In this document: positions 7,414 through 14,771 of the stretch, in pieces
How positions within the stretch are numbered: position 1 is the stretch's first letter
Layout: each line of letters begins with the position of its first letter
IMG/VR virus record: IMGVR_UViG_3300032297_000372
Span: 1 to 64,000 of that record
DNA from: a virus
Direction: 5' to 3' (one strand)
DNA: 64,000 nucleotides
Translations under genes and position numbers: made by a program
The notes under the pieces: generated by a model
What the model was told of the DNA's origin: nothing
The model's input: the letters and a program-made list of their open reading frames with translations, nothing else
Databases searched by the model: none

Positions 7414-7535
7414 AACTTCCATGGCACGAACGCTGGACTAAGTATGAATTTTTTTATAAATTAAAGGTTAATTTCACCATGTTTGAACTTTTATTTTTAC
7501 TTGCAATTATTTTTTTAATATTCTCCTTTCTATGA
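7410..7535 (+). CDS. 41-residue membrane protein (GTG start)
   Basis: GTG at 7410 overlaps the preceding TGA and has CAGGAG at 7398-7403. The product starts MKLPWHERW and ends in a hydrophobic helix (FELLFLLAIIFLIFSFL). Its stop overlaps the next ATG at 7532. Position and ribosome-binding site support it. Confidence 0.55.
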   Translation: MKLPWHERWTKYEFFYKLKVNFTMFELLFLLAIIFLIFSFL

Positions 7536-7894
7536 CAAAAGAAAAAATCGATTTTGATGGATTTTATTTTACACCAGAAGTTAATGATGAGGGTGAATAT
7601 GGTATAATGTATTCCTATTTTTCACATGATAAAAAACACAAGAAACGAAAAGAACATTATGATAATTTGTATCATATTGTGATATTTAAAAATTTGGATG
7701 GTTTGCCAATTCTCGATGAAAACTTTGAGGCAGTATTGTTAGATCCACAATATTACACCAAAACTTTAGTTGAGAATGGATTTTTCGGTTGCATTGTTAA
7801 ATGTACCGCACAATCGAAAAAGTGGATTAAAGATTACTTGACAAATGTTGAAGAACGTGTTACAATTTTAAAACAAAATGAGATAGGAAATTAA
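7532..7894 (+). CDS. Phage protein of unknown function
   Basis: 120 residues, soluble, rich in Lys, Tyr and Phe. No recognised domain. Confidence 0.62.
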   Translation: MTKEKIDFDGFYFTPEVNDEGEYGIMYSYFSHDKKHKKRKEHYDNLYHIVIFKNLDGLPILDENFEAVLLDPQYYTKTLVENGFFGCIVKCTAQSKKWIKDYLTNVEERVTILKQNEIGN

Positions 7895-7896
7895 TT

Positions 7897-8199
7897 ATGA
7901 GTGATAGTTACAATGAAAGAATGGTAGAAGAAATAGATGCACTAGGTAAATGTGTATCTTTGTTGAAAGCGGTGAATCGTAGTTGTCAATGGCTTTCTTC
8001 TGGTGATGTGGCAAATTCTTTGGATGTATTGACTGATTCTATTGAAAATACATTTACTAATTTGCAAGAACTTTATATGGAAAATGAACGTAAGGAATTT
8101 TTCGAGGTTCTTAGGAAGAACGCAAAAGAAGATATCATTGAAGATGCTACAGTAGAACTAGATTCTGTAATTCAAGGATGGGTAAGAAATGCAAACTAA
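7897..8199 (+). CDS. Helical phage protein of unknown function
   Basis: 100 residues, mostly predicted helix with heptad-like spacing in the centre (SLDVLTDSIENTFTNLQELY). Unknown function; overlaps the next gene by 11 bases. Confidence 0.6.
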   Translation: MSDSYNERMVEEIDALGKCVSLLKAVNRSCQWLSSGDVANSLDVLTDSIENTFTNLQELYMENERKEFFEVLRKNAKEDIIEDATVELDSVIQGWVRNAN

Positions 8200-8461
8200 T
8201 TTTATATTAACTGAAGAAAACAAAGAACTTTTGACCGACTTAATCAAAGAAGGTTTAGTTAAAATTGTTTTTGAAAAGAAAGATGGTACTATTAGAGAGA
8301 TGTTATGTACCTTAAAACCTAGTATTATTTCAGAATACTGGATATCTGCTGAAAATAGAATGAAATTTAATGAAGCTGTTTTACCAGTATTCGATCTTGA
8401 TGTAAAAGGTTGGCGTTGTTTCAGATGGGATTCTTTAAAAACTTATGATACGGACTTTTAA
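8189..8461 (+). CDS. SH3-like beta-barrel phage protein
   Basis: 90 residues. The pattern LIKEGLVKIVFEKKDGTIREM then CTLKPSII, and VFDLDVKGWRCFRWDSL at the C-terminus, matches small phage proteins annotated as SH3 beta-barrel fold proteins. Such proteins are of unknown role. An AAGGATGG site precedes the ATG. Confidence 0.65.
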   Translation: MQTNFILTEENKELLTDLIKEGLVKIVFEKKDGTIREMLCTLKPSIISEYWISAENRMKFNEAVLPVFDLDVKGWRCFRWDSLKTYDTDF

Positions 8462-8752
8462 ATGAAAAAATTTATTATTGAGCAGCTTTCAATTCATCGT
8501 ACTATGCATGTTGTTGAAGCTGAAAACGAAACAGATGCATTAAAAATTGCTGAAGCTGCCGATGATAATTGGCAAGAATGGTTAGGCACTGTTAAGGTTG
8601 ATGTTAATGATTACACCGATGAACGTATTGCTTATTTCAAAAATAAAGATTATTATTGGGCTGGTGTATCATACAAAGATTCAGATGGTATGTTAGCGTA
8701 TATACATCCATCAGGTGAAAGAATAGAAAGAAAAGAAGTACGTGTAGGTTAA
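8462..8752 (+). CDS. Phage protein of unknown function
   Basis: 96 residues. The N-terminal part (KFIIEQLSIHRTMHVVEAENETDAL) suggests a beta-strand then a helix as in small phage DpnD/PcfM-like folds, but this is weak. It ends one base before the tRNA pair. Confidence 0.6.
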   Translation: MKKFIIEQLSIHRTMHVVEAENETDALKIAEAADDNWQEWLGTVKVDVNDYTDERIAYFKNKDYYWAGVSYKDSDGMLAYIHPSGERIERKEVRVG

Positions 8753-8753
8753 T

Positions 8754-8827
8754 GCGGGATTAGTTTAATGGTAAAACGAGAGATTTCCAATCTTTTGTTA
8801 TCAGTTCGATTCTGGTATCCCGCTCCA
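8754..8827 (+). tRNA. tRNA-Gly (anticodon UCC)
   Basis: A full cloverleaf with encoded CCA: acceptor GCGGGAT/ATCCCGC, D arm GTTT/AAAC with GG in the loop, anticodon stem AGAGA/TCTTT with loop TTTCCAA (anticodon TCC), T arm ATCAG-TTCGATT-CTGGT, discriminator T then CCA. Reads GGA codons, common in AT-rich phage genes. Confidence 0.93.
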
Positions 8828-8835
8828 AAATTAGT

Positions 8836-8909
8836 TGGGGATTGGTGAAGTGGTATCACAACGGGTTTTGATCCCGCTATTAGAAGTTCGATTCTTCTAT
8901 CCCCTGCCA
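8836..8909 (+). tRNA. tRNA-Gln (anticodon UUG)
   Basis: Cloverleaf with encoded CCA: acceptor TGGGGAT/ATCCCCT, anticodon loop TTTTGAT (anticodon TTG), T arm AGAAG-TTCGATT-CTTCT. The first acceptor pair is U-U, in keeping with the weak first pair of tRNA-Gln, and the 27-43 pair is A-C. Discriminator G. Reads CAA, the dominant Gln codon in this window. Confidence 0.9.
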
Positions 8910-8921
8910 AAACATTAACAT

Positions 8922-8947
8922 AAGAGGAGAATTCTCCTCTTTTTTTT
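8922..8947 (+). terminator. Rho-independent terminator after the tRNA pair
   Basis: A 20-base perfect inverted repeat (AAGAGGAGAATTCTCCTCTT) runs into a T tract at 8940-8947. It ends the early small-gene/tRNA unit. Confidence 0.9.
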
Positions 8948-8948
8948 G

Positions 8949-8956
8949 TATAAATA
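8949..8956 (+). promoter_or_regulatory. T4-type late promoter (TATAAATA)
   Basis: Exact T4 late consensus TATAAATA, right after the terminator and nine bases before the ATG at 8966. No ribosome-binding site lies in between, so the transcript would have almost no leader. Confidence 0.75.
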
Positions 8957-8965
8957 ACTTTCATC

Positions 8966-9256
8966 ATGAGTGGAATTTATATTCTAAAGACAAAAGATGG
9001 TTTTCGAGTTGCTTTTAACTCGGAATTATATAATTTTTTGTCTCACTATGATGATAAGAAGATGGACTGGACTTTAAATGGCTCGGAAATTGCAAAAATT
9101 TTTGATTCGGCGCCATTTTTTAATAATTTTTCAAGTGCAATGAACATGGCTATTCAAATTTCGAAGAAATATACAGAAACTACTGACGGTATTTTTGAAA
9201 TCCGACAAGGTGAGTCGCTAAATTATGAGGAAATCGTCAATGGTACGCATAACTGA
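8966..9256 (+). CDS. Conserved T4-like phage protein of unknown function
   Basis: 96 residues. The MSGIYILKTKDGFRVAF start and an ETTDGIFEIR segment near the end are shared with cyanophage proteins of similar size. Late promoter directly upstream suggests late expression. Function unknown. Confidence 0.68.
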   Translation: MSGIYILKTKDGFRVAFNSELYNFLSHYDDKKMDWTLNGSEIAKIFDSAPFFNNFSSAMNMAIQISKKYTETTDGIFEIRQGESLNYEEIVNGTHN

Positions 9257-9950
9257 CGTTAATCAGAAGTTTGCCGGCGCCGAACCGAAGTTTTCCACTA
9301 CATTAGAAGCGTCGGAATTCACTCAAACGCTGAATTGGTACGCTCAAAATAAAGTTAAGAAAGATTCCCAAAAATACGCTCAGACTTTTTTCAAGAAAAA
9401 ACACAAAGTTGACATTTCCGGCGCTTTAAAAATGGAACCTTCTACTTTTGGGTTTCTTTGCCGAATAATTTCTAACGGAGGAACGTTACCGGCAGAACAT
9501 AAAACTTGGTTTGAAGAAAAAGAGAAGGAACTTTTACAAAAAGCGAAAAATGTTGTCGTTATAGTTGACGATACACCTTCTAATGTTATCAATATTCAAG
9601 AAAGAATCAAACAAAAAGCTTCCGAATGTGTCGGTGAACTAGAAGGTCAAATTGATGAGATGATTTTGAGTGATTTTCAGGTAATTCCAGAACCCTACGG
9701 TATAATGCATACTATGGGTATTAAATCTCCTCATGCCTCTAAAATAAATGCCTATTTTGAAAAAGAAAAAAAACGGTATTCTGAAGTTTTGACTACTACC
9801 GATAAATTATTGAAAGAGGGGTATTCCAATTTCAATAAAACAGAAATTAAAAAAATAATAACTTACTGTGATCGTGTAATTGCCGCAGGAAAGAAGATTC
9901 AAGGTGATTCTAGGAAAACAAGAAAACCTAGACGTAAAAAGGTTGACTAA
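9240..9950 (+). CDS. Conserved phage protein of unknown function
   Basis: 236 residues. The ATG at 9240 has GAGG at 9227-9230; an ATG at 9225 has none. Helical C-terminal half with long charged runs and a very basic end (RKTRKPRRKKVD), which could contact DNA. A related protein lies in the same place in other T4-like marine phages. Function unknown. Confidence 0.65.
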   Translation: MVRITDVNQKFAGAEPKFSTTLEASEFTQTLNWYAQNKVKKDSQKYAQTFFKKKHKVDISGALKMEPSTFGFLCRIISNGGTLPAEHKTWFEEKEKELLQKAKNVVVIVDDTPSNVINIQERIKQKASECVGELEGQIDEMILSDFQVIPEPYGIMHTMGIKSPHASKINAYFEKEKKRYSEVLTTTDKLLKEGYSNFNKTEIKKIITYCDRVIAAGKKIQGDSRKTRKPRRKKVD

Positions 9951-9971
9951 TAACTTACATAATGTTATAAT
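9943..9971 (+). promoter_or_regulatory. Sigma-70-type promoter upstream of rnh
   Basis: TTGACT at 9943-9948, 17-base spacer, perfect TATAAT at 9966-9971. It overlaps the end of the preceding gene and precedes the RNase H gene at 10002. Confidence 0.72.
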
Positions 9972-10001
9972 TACTACAGGTAAATAAAATAGGTTTATAA
10001 A

Positions 10002-10850
10002 ATGATTATTTTTGACTATAATCAGGTGGCAATATCAAACTTGATGCAACAGATCGGTTCTTCTAAATCACAAGTAGAAGAGGAATTGGTTCGACACATG
10101 ATTTTAAACACAATTCGAACCTATGTTAAGAAATTCAAGCAAACTTACGGACCGGAAGTAATTCTAGCATGTGATAACCGTAATTACTGGCGCCGTGGCA
10201 TATTTCCACATTATAAAGCAGGCCGTAAGAAATCACGTGAATCATCAGGTCACGATTGGAACAATATATTCGAATGCCTCAATAAAATACGTGATGAATT
10301 GAAACAATATTCTCCTTACAAGGTTATTGATGTTGACGGTGCAGAAGCCGATGACGTAATTGGTGTATTAGTTCAACGATATGCACACGAACAGAAGATT
10401 ATGATTTTATCGAGTGATAAAGACTTTGCACAATTACAGAAATATCCAAATGTTGAGCAATTTTCTCCTATTCTGAAGAAATTCATCAAAGAACCTTTTC
10501 CACAAATTCAATTAAAGCAATTAATTATTTCTGGTGATAAAAGTGACGGTGTTCCTAATATCTTAACTAAAGATGATGTGTTTGTAACTGGTGGCCGTCA
10601 AAAACCAATTACAGAAGTAAAAATGCTTCAATGGCTTAATACGCCACCTGAAGAATTTTGTAATGATGAAATGTTACGTAATTATAAACGTAATGAAACT
10701 ATGATTGACTTGACTCAGATTCCATCCTCAGTGTTTGAAAGTGTTATTCAGACTTACGAAGATTCTAAAATCAAACCGAGACAAGTTTTTATGACTTACA
10801 TGATTAATAACCGACTTAAAAACTTAATAGAGGTATTCGATGAGTTCTAG
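10002..10850 (+). CDS. rnh: RNase H, T4 Rnh-type 5'-3' exonuclease
   Basis: 282 residues, close to T4 RNase H. It belongs to the FEN/5'-3' exonuclease family that removes RNA primers and adjacent DNA from lagging-strand fragments. Visible metal-binding acids: D5, D58, E115/D117/D118 in GAEADDVIGV, D139 and D141 in SSDKDF, D179 and D182 in GDKSDGVPN. The catalytic set therefore looks intact. In T4 it works with gp32, which is also in this window. Confidence 0.92.
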   Translation: MIIFDYNQVAISNLMQQIGSSKSQVEEELVRHMILNTIRTYVKKFKQTYGPEVILACDNRNYWRRGIFPHYKAGRKKSRESSGHDWNNIFECLNKIRDELKQYSPYKVIDVDGAEADDVIGVLVQRYAHEQKIMILSSDKDFAQLQKYPNVEQFSPILKKFIKEPFPQIQLKQLIISGDKSDGVPNILTKDDVFVTGGRQKPITEVKMLQWLNTPPEEFCNDEMLRNYKRNETMIDLTQIPSSVFESVIQTYEDSKIKPRQVFMTYMINNRLKNLIEVFDEF

Positions 10851-11265
10851 CATGGTAAATGAGATATTCGCAGAGTTTGAAGCTGCAAAATCTCGAGCCG
10901 ATAAAATAAAAGTATTACGCAAACATGAAAGTAAAGCTTTAAAAGATTTACTGTTTTATACTTTCAGTCCGTATATTAAATTTGATGTTGAAGTGCCTGC
11001 CTATAGACCTTCTAAGGATCCTATGGGTTTAAATTACACTTATTTGTTAACTGAAGCACATAAGTTGTATTTGTACATTTCAGGTCATCCTACTAGACCT
11101 GATGGATTGACTCCGGCAAAACAAAAGCATTTGCTTGCTGTTTTATTGGAAACATTATATCATGAAGAAGCTGAAATTTTAGTAAAGATTATTAAAAAGG
11201 ATTTGGGTATAAAGTATCTGACTGACAAAATAGTTAAAGAAGCTTTCCCCGATATTAATCTATGA
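10840..11265 (+). CDS. DUF6433-type T4-like phage protein
   Basis: 141 residues. Start EIFAEFEAAKSRADKIKVLR, a central LNYTYLLTEAHKLYLYISGH, and the end KIVKEAFPDI fit the family of conserved T4-like phage proteins known as DUF6433. Helical, no catalytic motif. Its place after rnh and overlap with it suggest a replication-linked role, but nothing in the sequence shows one. Confidence 0.7.
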   Translation: MSSSMVNEIFAEFEAAKSRADKIKVLRKHESKALKDLLFYTFSPYIKFDVEVPAYRPSKDPMGLNYTYLLTEAHKLYLYISGHPTRPDGLTPAKQKHLLAVLLETLYHEEAEILVKIIKKDLGIKYLTDKIVKEAFPDINL

Positions 11266-11435
11266 GTAAAGGATCAAAACCAAGACCAATTGAAATTCCG
11301 ATGAAAGAGTTTGATAATAATTGGGATAATATTTTTAGGAAGAATAAAGATGAAAGTAGCCGTAGTAACACCGACAATCGGATCAGAAACTCTGAGCCAG
11401 TGCGTAGAGAGCGTACAGAATCAAACGTACAGTGA
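11262..11435 (+). CDS. Small SKGSKPRP-type phage protein, extended and overlapping
   Basis: 57 residues. The first 26 (MSKGSKPRPIEIP..., FDNNWDNIF) match a very widespread small phage protein that normally ends after WDxIF. Here the frame continues 30 more residues through the start of the glycosyltransferase gene in another frame, giving 86 bases of shared coding. The tail is Arg/Ser-rich and may be only a read-on. Function unknown. Confidence 0.65.
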   Translation: MSKGSKPRPIEIPMKEFDNNWDNIFRKNKDESSRSNTDNRIRNSEPVRRERTESNVQ

Positions 11436-12099
11436 TTTAACGCATTACATTTTCATGGATGGTAAAGAACATGAAAATAAAATTTGGCACCAACTTGAAG
11501 ATGCTACTAAAGTAAAATATGTTCGTTTAGAAGAAAATGTAGGTAAAGGTTGGTATGGTCATAGAGTATATGCTGCTTGCTCTTTCCTAGTTAATGCTGA
11601 TATTATTTGTTATCTAGATGAAGATAACTGGTATGAACCAGATCATGTTGAATCATTAGTTGAAGAAATTAAACAAGGTCGTCAATGGGCATACAGTCTA
11701 AGGAACATTTACAGTAAAGATGGTAAATTACTAGGTCAAGATAATTGTGAATCATTAGGTAAATGGCCTGTTTATTTCAATGGTCAGGTATTTCATATCG
11801 ACACTTCAAGTTTCGCTATACGCCGTGAAGTTGCAGTTGGTATTGGACAAGCATGGTACGCTCAATGGGGTGCAGATAGACAATTCTTTGGTGCATTGAA
11901 ACAACACTTTCCGAATTATAGTTGTAGTGCTAATCATTCATTAAACTATCGATTAGATGGAAATCCAAATTCAGTTAATTGGGAGTTTTTTGAAAAAGGT
12001 AACGAAGTTAATAAAGAAAAATATCAAGGTAATTATCCATGGAAACAAAAAGAACGGCTCTTATCACAGGTGGGTCCGGGTATCTCGGTAGTCATTTAG
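11350..12099 (+). CDS. Family 2-like glycosyltransferase
   Basis: 249 residues from the ATG at 11350. GT-A fold pattern: VAVVTPTIG at the N-terminus, SVQNQTYSDL, and the nucleotide-sugar/metal motif YLDEDNWYEPDHV (D90, D92). The C-terminal end of the fold is short. It overlaps the epimerase gene by 61 bases, so they form one unit. Phage enzymes of this kind glycosylate DNA bases, virion proteins or host surface sugars; which applies here is open. Confidence 0.8.
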   Translation: MKVAVVTPTIGSETLSQCVESVQNQTYSDLTHYIFMDGKEHENKIWHQLEDATKVKYVRLEENVGKGWYGHRVYAACSFLVNADIICYLDEDNWYEPDHVESLVEEIKQGRQWAYSLRNIYSKDGKLLGQDNCESLGKWPVYFNGQVFHIDTSSFAIRREVAVGIGQAWYAQWGADRQFFGALKQHFPNYSCSANHSLNYRLDGNPNSVNWEFFEKGNEVNKEKYQGNYPWKQKERLLSQVGPGISVVI

Positions 12100-12998
12100 C
12101 AAAGTCTCTCAAGAAAGACGGATGGTACGTGATAGTGTTGGATTTAAAATCCACACTTAATAGATATGTCGATCTTTTTATAGCTGGAGATGTATGTGAC
12201 GGTGTGAAGTTAGATTCACTATTTTCACATGTGCCTATTGACGTTGTATTCCATTTAGCTGGAAGAATCGAAGTTGGTGAATCAGAAAAACATCCAACTA
12301 CCTTTTGGAAAAACAATGTCGCTGGAACTATCACATTATTAGATGAGATGAAGAAACATGGTATAGAGAATATCGTGTATTCTTCATCTGCCGCAGTTTA
12401 CTTTCCTGATAATGGTAAATTAAATGAAATGAGTATGATGACCATGAACAATTCAGTTTATGGTGCAACAAAACTGGTATCTGAACATGCCATAAAACAG
12501 TCTAGACTAAATCATATAATTTTTAGGTATTTCAATTTGGCTGGTGCTGATATGGAAGGTGAAATGGGTGAAGACCACGAACCAGAGACTCACCTGATTC
12601 CTCGGATATTACAAAACCTAAATAATTTCCAGATATACGGTGATAATTATAACACTGAGGATGGAACATGTATTCGGGATTATATTCATGTTGCTGATGT
12701 TGCCGATGCTCATGTCCTTGCTGGTAATCATTTACTAAAGACTAAATCATCCGATATCTTAAATTTAGGTACAGGTCAAGGTTATAGTGTCCTGCAAATT
12801 GTCAATCTTATAAAAGACTACCTAAAAAAAGATGTACATTTTTCAATTCAACCCCGAAGAACGGGCGATCCAGACCGCTTGGTAGCTGATGCTACTCTTG
12901 CCGGCAAAGTATTGACATTCACTCCAAAATACGATATAATAGATATTATTAAGAGCGCTAATATTTGGTATGAGAAAAAAGGAAAACAAAATGGCTGA
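12039..12998 (+). CDS. galE: UDP-glucose 4-epimerase-like (GalE, extended SDR)
   Basis: 319 residues, near the 338 of E. coli GalE. Features: NAD-binding GGSGYLGSH (11-19), YSSSAAVY (114-121), catalytic Y141xxxK145 in VYGATK, substrate-side RDYIHVADVADAH, and LGTGQGYSV. All hallmark residues of GalE are present. It would interconvert UDP-glucose and UDP-galactose (or the N-acetyl forms), feeding the glycosyltransferase just upstream. Confidence 0.85.
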   Translation: METKRTALITGGSGYLGSHLAKSLKKDGWYVIVLDLKSTLNRYVDLFIAGDVCDGVKLDSLFSHVPIDVVFHLAGRIEVGESEKHPTTFWKNNVAGTITLLDEMKKHGIENIVYSSSAAVYFPDNGKLNEMSMMTMNNSVYGATKLVSEHAIKQSRLNHIIFRYFNLAGADMEGEMGEDHEPETHLIPRILQNLNNFQIYGDNYNTEDGTCIRDYIHVADVADAHVLAGNHLLKTKSSDILNLGTGQGYSVLQIVNLIKDYLKKDVHFSIQPRRTGDPDRLVADATLAGKVLTFTPKYDIIDIIKSANIWYEKKGKQNG

Positions 12999-13536
12999 GT
13001 TTAAGGTAACTGAAGAAACGAAAGAAACGGTGATTGAGAAGAATCCGGTGCATTTCCTTACTGGTGAAATAACAGAAGAAAATATCTCTAAGGCTATAGA
13101 GTGGATTGTTAGTGAAAATATTTCCAAGAATGCTGAGTGGTTAACATTGTATGTTAATAGTAATGGTGGCGATTTATGTCATTCATTTGCCTTAATTGAC
13201 ATCATGTATAATTCTGCAATACCAATTAAGACGATTGGTATCGGTCAAATTATGAGTGCTGCATTTTTAATCTTTATTGCAGGTACAGAAAGATTAATAG
13301 GTCAACATACCAGTATCATGATACATCAACATTCTGATGTTTATGAAGGTAGATATCATGATCTTAAAAGTAGAATGATCGAATCGAAGAATAATAACGA
13401 TAGAATGATTAGTGTTATTGAAGATTTTAGTGAACTCAAACCAGCGGAAATTAAATCTAAATTTTTATCTAAATCTGACTATTGGTTAACTGCTTCAGAT
13501 ATGATAAACTATAAGTTGGCTGACGGCATTTTTTAA
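12991..13536 (+). CDS. clpP: ClpP-like serine protease
   Basis: 181 residues from the ATG at 12991. ClpP core: YVNSNGGD (54-61), nucleophile S89 in GQIMSAAF, His112 in IMIHQHS, and D163 in KSDYWLTASD, so the triad is complete. It lacks long N-terminal loops. Phage ClpP-like proteins occur in marine T4-like phages; it might form rings with host ClpX/ClpA, or act as prohead or accessory protease. No Clp ATPase gene is in the window. Confidence 0.85.
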   Translation: MAEFKVTEETKETVIEKNPVHFLTGEITEENISKAIEWIVSENISKNAEWLTLYVNSNGGDLCHSFALIDIMYNSAIPIKTIGIGQIMSAAFLIFIAGTERLIGQHTSIMIHQHSDVYEGRYHDLKSRMIESKNNNDRMISVIEDFSELKPAEIKSKFLSKSDYWLTASDMINYKLADGIF

Positions 13537-13554
13537 AGGAGGAAAAGGCAGGAA

Positions 13555-13707
13555 ATGATTACGGGTGGTAATAAATTTGAAAAAATACAGAAGTCTAAAT
13601 CCAGAAATGGTAGGGAAGAAGAACTACCCAAACAAAAGATTAAACAAAAGAAACATGATAAATCCATGTATCGATTAAGGAAACGTGAGGAAGAGAATGT
13701 CATATAA
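13555..13707 (+). CDS. Small highly basic protein (50 aa)
   Basis: 50 residues, 40% Lys/Arg/Gln (KQKIKQKKHDKSMYRLRKR). A GGAGGAAAAGG site precedes it and CAGGA lies just before the ATG. No domain recognised. Overlaps the next start. Confidence 0.6.
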   Translation: MITGGNKFEKIQKSKSRNGREEELPKQKIKQKKHDKSMYRLRKREEENVI

Positions 13708-13855
13708 ACAAGGCACTATTGATTTGTTACAAAAGCGTTTGGCTGAATTAAACAAAGAAGCTGCACTTATTCAACAAGAAATTCAAAGGTTACAATATTC
13801 AGAATTTGAGGAAGATATCCGAGAATCTGAAAACCAGAAGCTACTAAAAGGATAA
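13697..13855 (+). CDS. Small coiled-coil protein (52 aa)
   Basis: 52 residues, almost all predicted helix with heptads (IDLLQKRLAELNKEAALIQ). GAGGAAGAG precedes the ATG. Function unknown. Confidence 0.6.
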   Translation: MSYKQGTIDLLQKRLAELNKEAALIQQEIQRLQYSEFEEDIRESENQKLLKG

Positions 13856-13872
13856 TTGTCTTTTTGACAGGC

Positions 13873-13900
13873 TTGACATATTACATGGTTCTGATATCAT
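13873..13900 (+). promoter_or_regulatory. Sigma-70-type promoter for a nearly leaderless gene
   Basis: TTGACA at 13873-13878, 16-base spacer, TATCAT at 13895-13900. The ATG of the next gene is at 13907, which is where transcription would begin, and there is no ribosome-binding site. Confidence 0.68.
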
Positions 13901-13906
13901 GTGTAT

Positions 13907-14284
13907 ATGGTAAATATTCCGACAATTAATTCAGTAGTTGAACTTTCTTTCAAAGTTCGCAACTATTTCTATTTTGATAATTCAGATCATTCTGTTATCA
14001 AAGTGACAGGTGTTATCATCGCCAATGACAAGTGGAATGGTGCAGATAACGTTACTATTCAAACAACAGATAAAGAGTATCCGAAGAAGATTATTAATAT
14101 CAAAAATATAATTGACATTAATATAATATCTGGCGGTACAACCAATATAAGACGTTTCAAAATTGTTAACAATAACAAAGAATATATTGTTGTCAAAAAT
14201 GAATCGCATTTCTCCTGTAGTTGCATTGGTTTCAAGTACCATGCAAAATGTAAACATATTGAAGCTGTTAGGAAAAAGTTATGA
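13907..14284 (+). CDS. SWIM zinc-finger-like protein
   Basis: 125 residues from the ATG at 13907 (a GTG at 13901 overlaps the promoter's end). The C-terminus has C104-x-C106-x8-C115-x-H117 in FSCSCIGFKYHAKCKH, the SWIM pattern CxC...CxH, followed by a basic helix. SWIM domains bind DNA or proteins. The N-terminal 100 residues are beta-rich and match a conserved protein of T4-like cyanophages. A DNA-binding or regulatory role is inferred. Confidence 0.7.
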   Translation: MVNIPTINSVVELSFKVRNYFYFDNSDHSVIKVTGVIIANDKWNGADNVTIQTTDKEYPKKIINIKNIIDINIISGGTTNIRRFKIVNNNKEYIVVKNESHFSCSCIGFKYHAKCKHIEAVRKKL

Positions 14285-14673
14285 TAATTTACTCGAACAC
14301 TCGTTCTAAGAAGAAAAAGATTCCAAAAAAACAATTAGCAGATTATCAACAATTCTTGGACAATGTTAACAAAATGAAATTACCTAGTGGCAATAATGTT
14401 GTCAAAAAAACATTAGTGCGAAAAAGTAAACTTCCGGTGTTGTCAATACCAGAAGATCGTAATCCTAGGAAATACGCCTCAGTTGATTCCGGCGTAACTG
14501 GTGCGTGTGGTTACAAAGGTGTGATGAAAGATTATCAGACCATGTCGGAAAGCGACAGGAAGATCGTGGATCACGTTGCCTCCTGTGTTGCACCGTTGCA
14601 TAAAAGTAATCTTGTTTATGTGACATCAGGTATGAATCCTGCTGGCTTAGGTCGTAAAAATGAAGTGTTGTAA
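14281..14673 (+). CDS. Conserved phage protein of unknown function
   Basis: 130 residues, basic N-terminal half with KKKKIPKKQ, and a C-terminal half (SGVTGACGYKGVMKD, then VAPLHKSNLVYV) seen in several T4-like phages. Overlaps the SWIM gene by four bases. Function unknown. Confidence 0.65.
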   Translation: MIIYSNTRSKKKKIPKKQLADYQQFLDNVNKMKLPSGNNVVKKTLVRKSKLPVLSIPEDRNPRKYASVDSGVTGACGYKGVMKDYQTMSESDRKIVDHVASCVAPLHKSNLVYVTSGMNPAGLGRKNEVL

Positions 14674-14683
14674 AAATACAACA
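14666..14683. other. Hairpin TGTTGTA-AAAA-TACAACA
   Basis: A perfect 7-base stem with a four-base loop overlapping the preceding stop codon and lying just before the promoter at 14688. No T tract follows, so it is not a standard terminator. A similar GTTGT/ACAAC repeat lies before the promoter at 5455. Confidence 0.5.
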
Positions 14684-14687
14684 GTGC

Positions 14688-14715
14688 TTGACTTATGCCA
14701 CGGCAGTGATATAAT
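14688..14715 (+). promoter_or_regulatory. Strong sigma-70-type promoter
   Basis: TTGACT at 14688-14693, 16-base spacer, perfect TATAAT at 14710-14715. Shares GCTTGACTTAT-R-CCAC with the promoter at 5455. Drives the gene at 14772, which has a GAGGTGAT site. Confidence 0.8.
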
Positions 14716-14771
14716 TGTACCTGCAAATGAGTTGTTGTATGTTATTAATTTATTATGATGAGGTGATTGAT

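Noticed and set aside
7838-7865. TTGACA with TACAAT near the end of the gene at 7532
   Set aside because: 18-base spacer inside a coding region in AT-rich DNA; chance match cannot be excluded.
8754-8909. tRNA pair considered as a prophage attachment site
   Set aside because: No integrase, no flanking direct repeat, and the genome type is that of a virulent T4-like phage.
13864-13892. First TTGACA at 13864 as the -35 box
   Set aside because: No acceptable -10 at 16-18 bases; the second TTGACA at 13873 has one.
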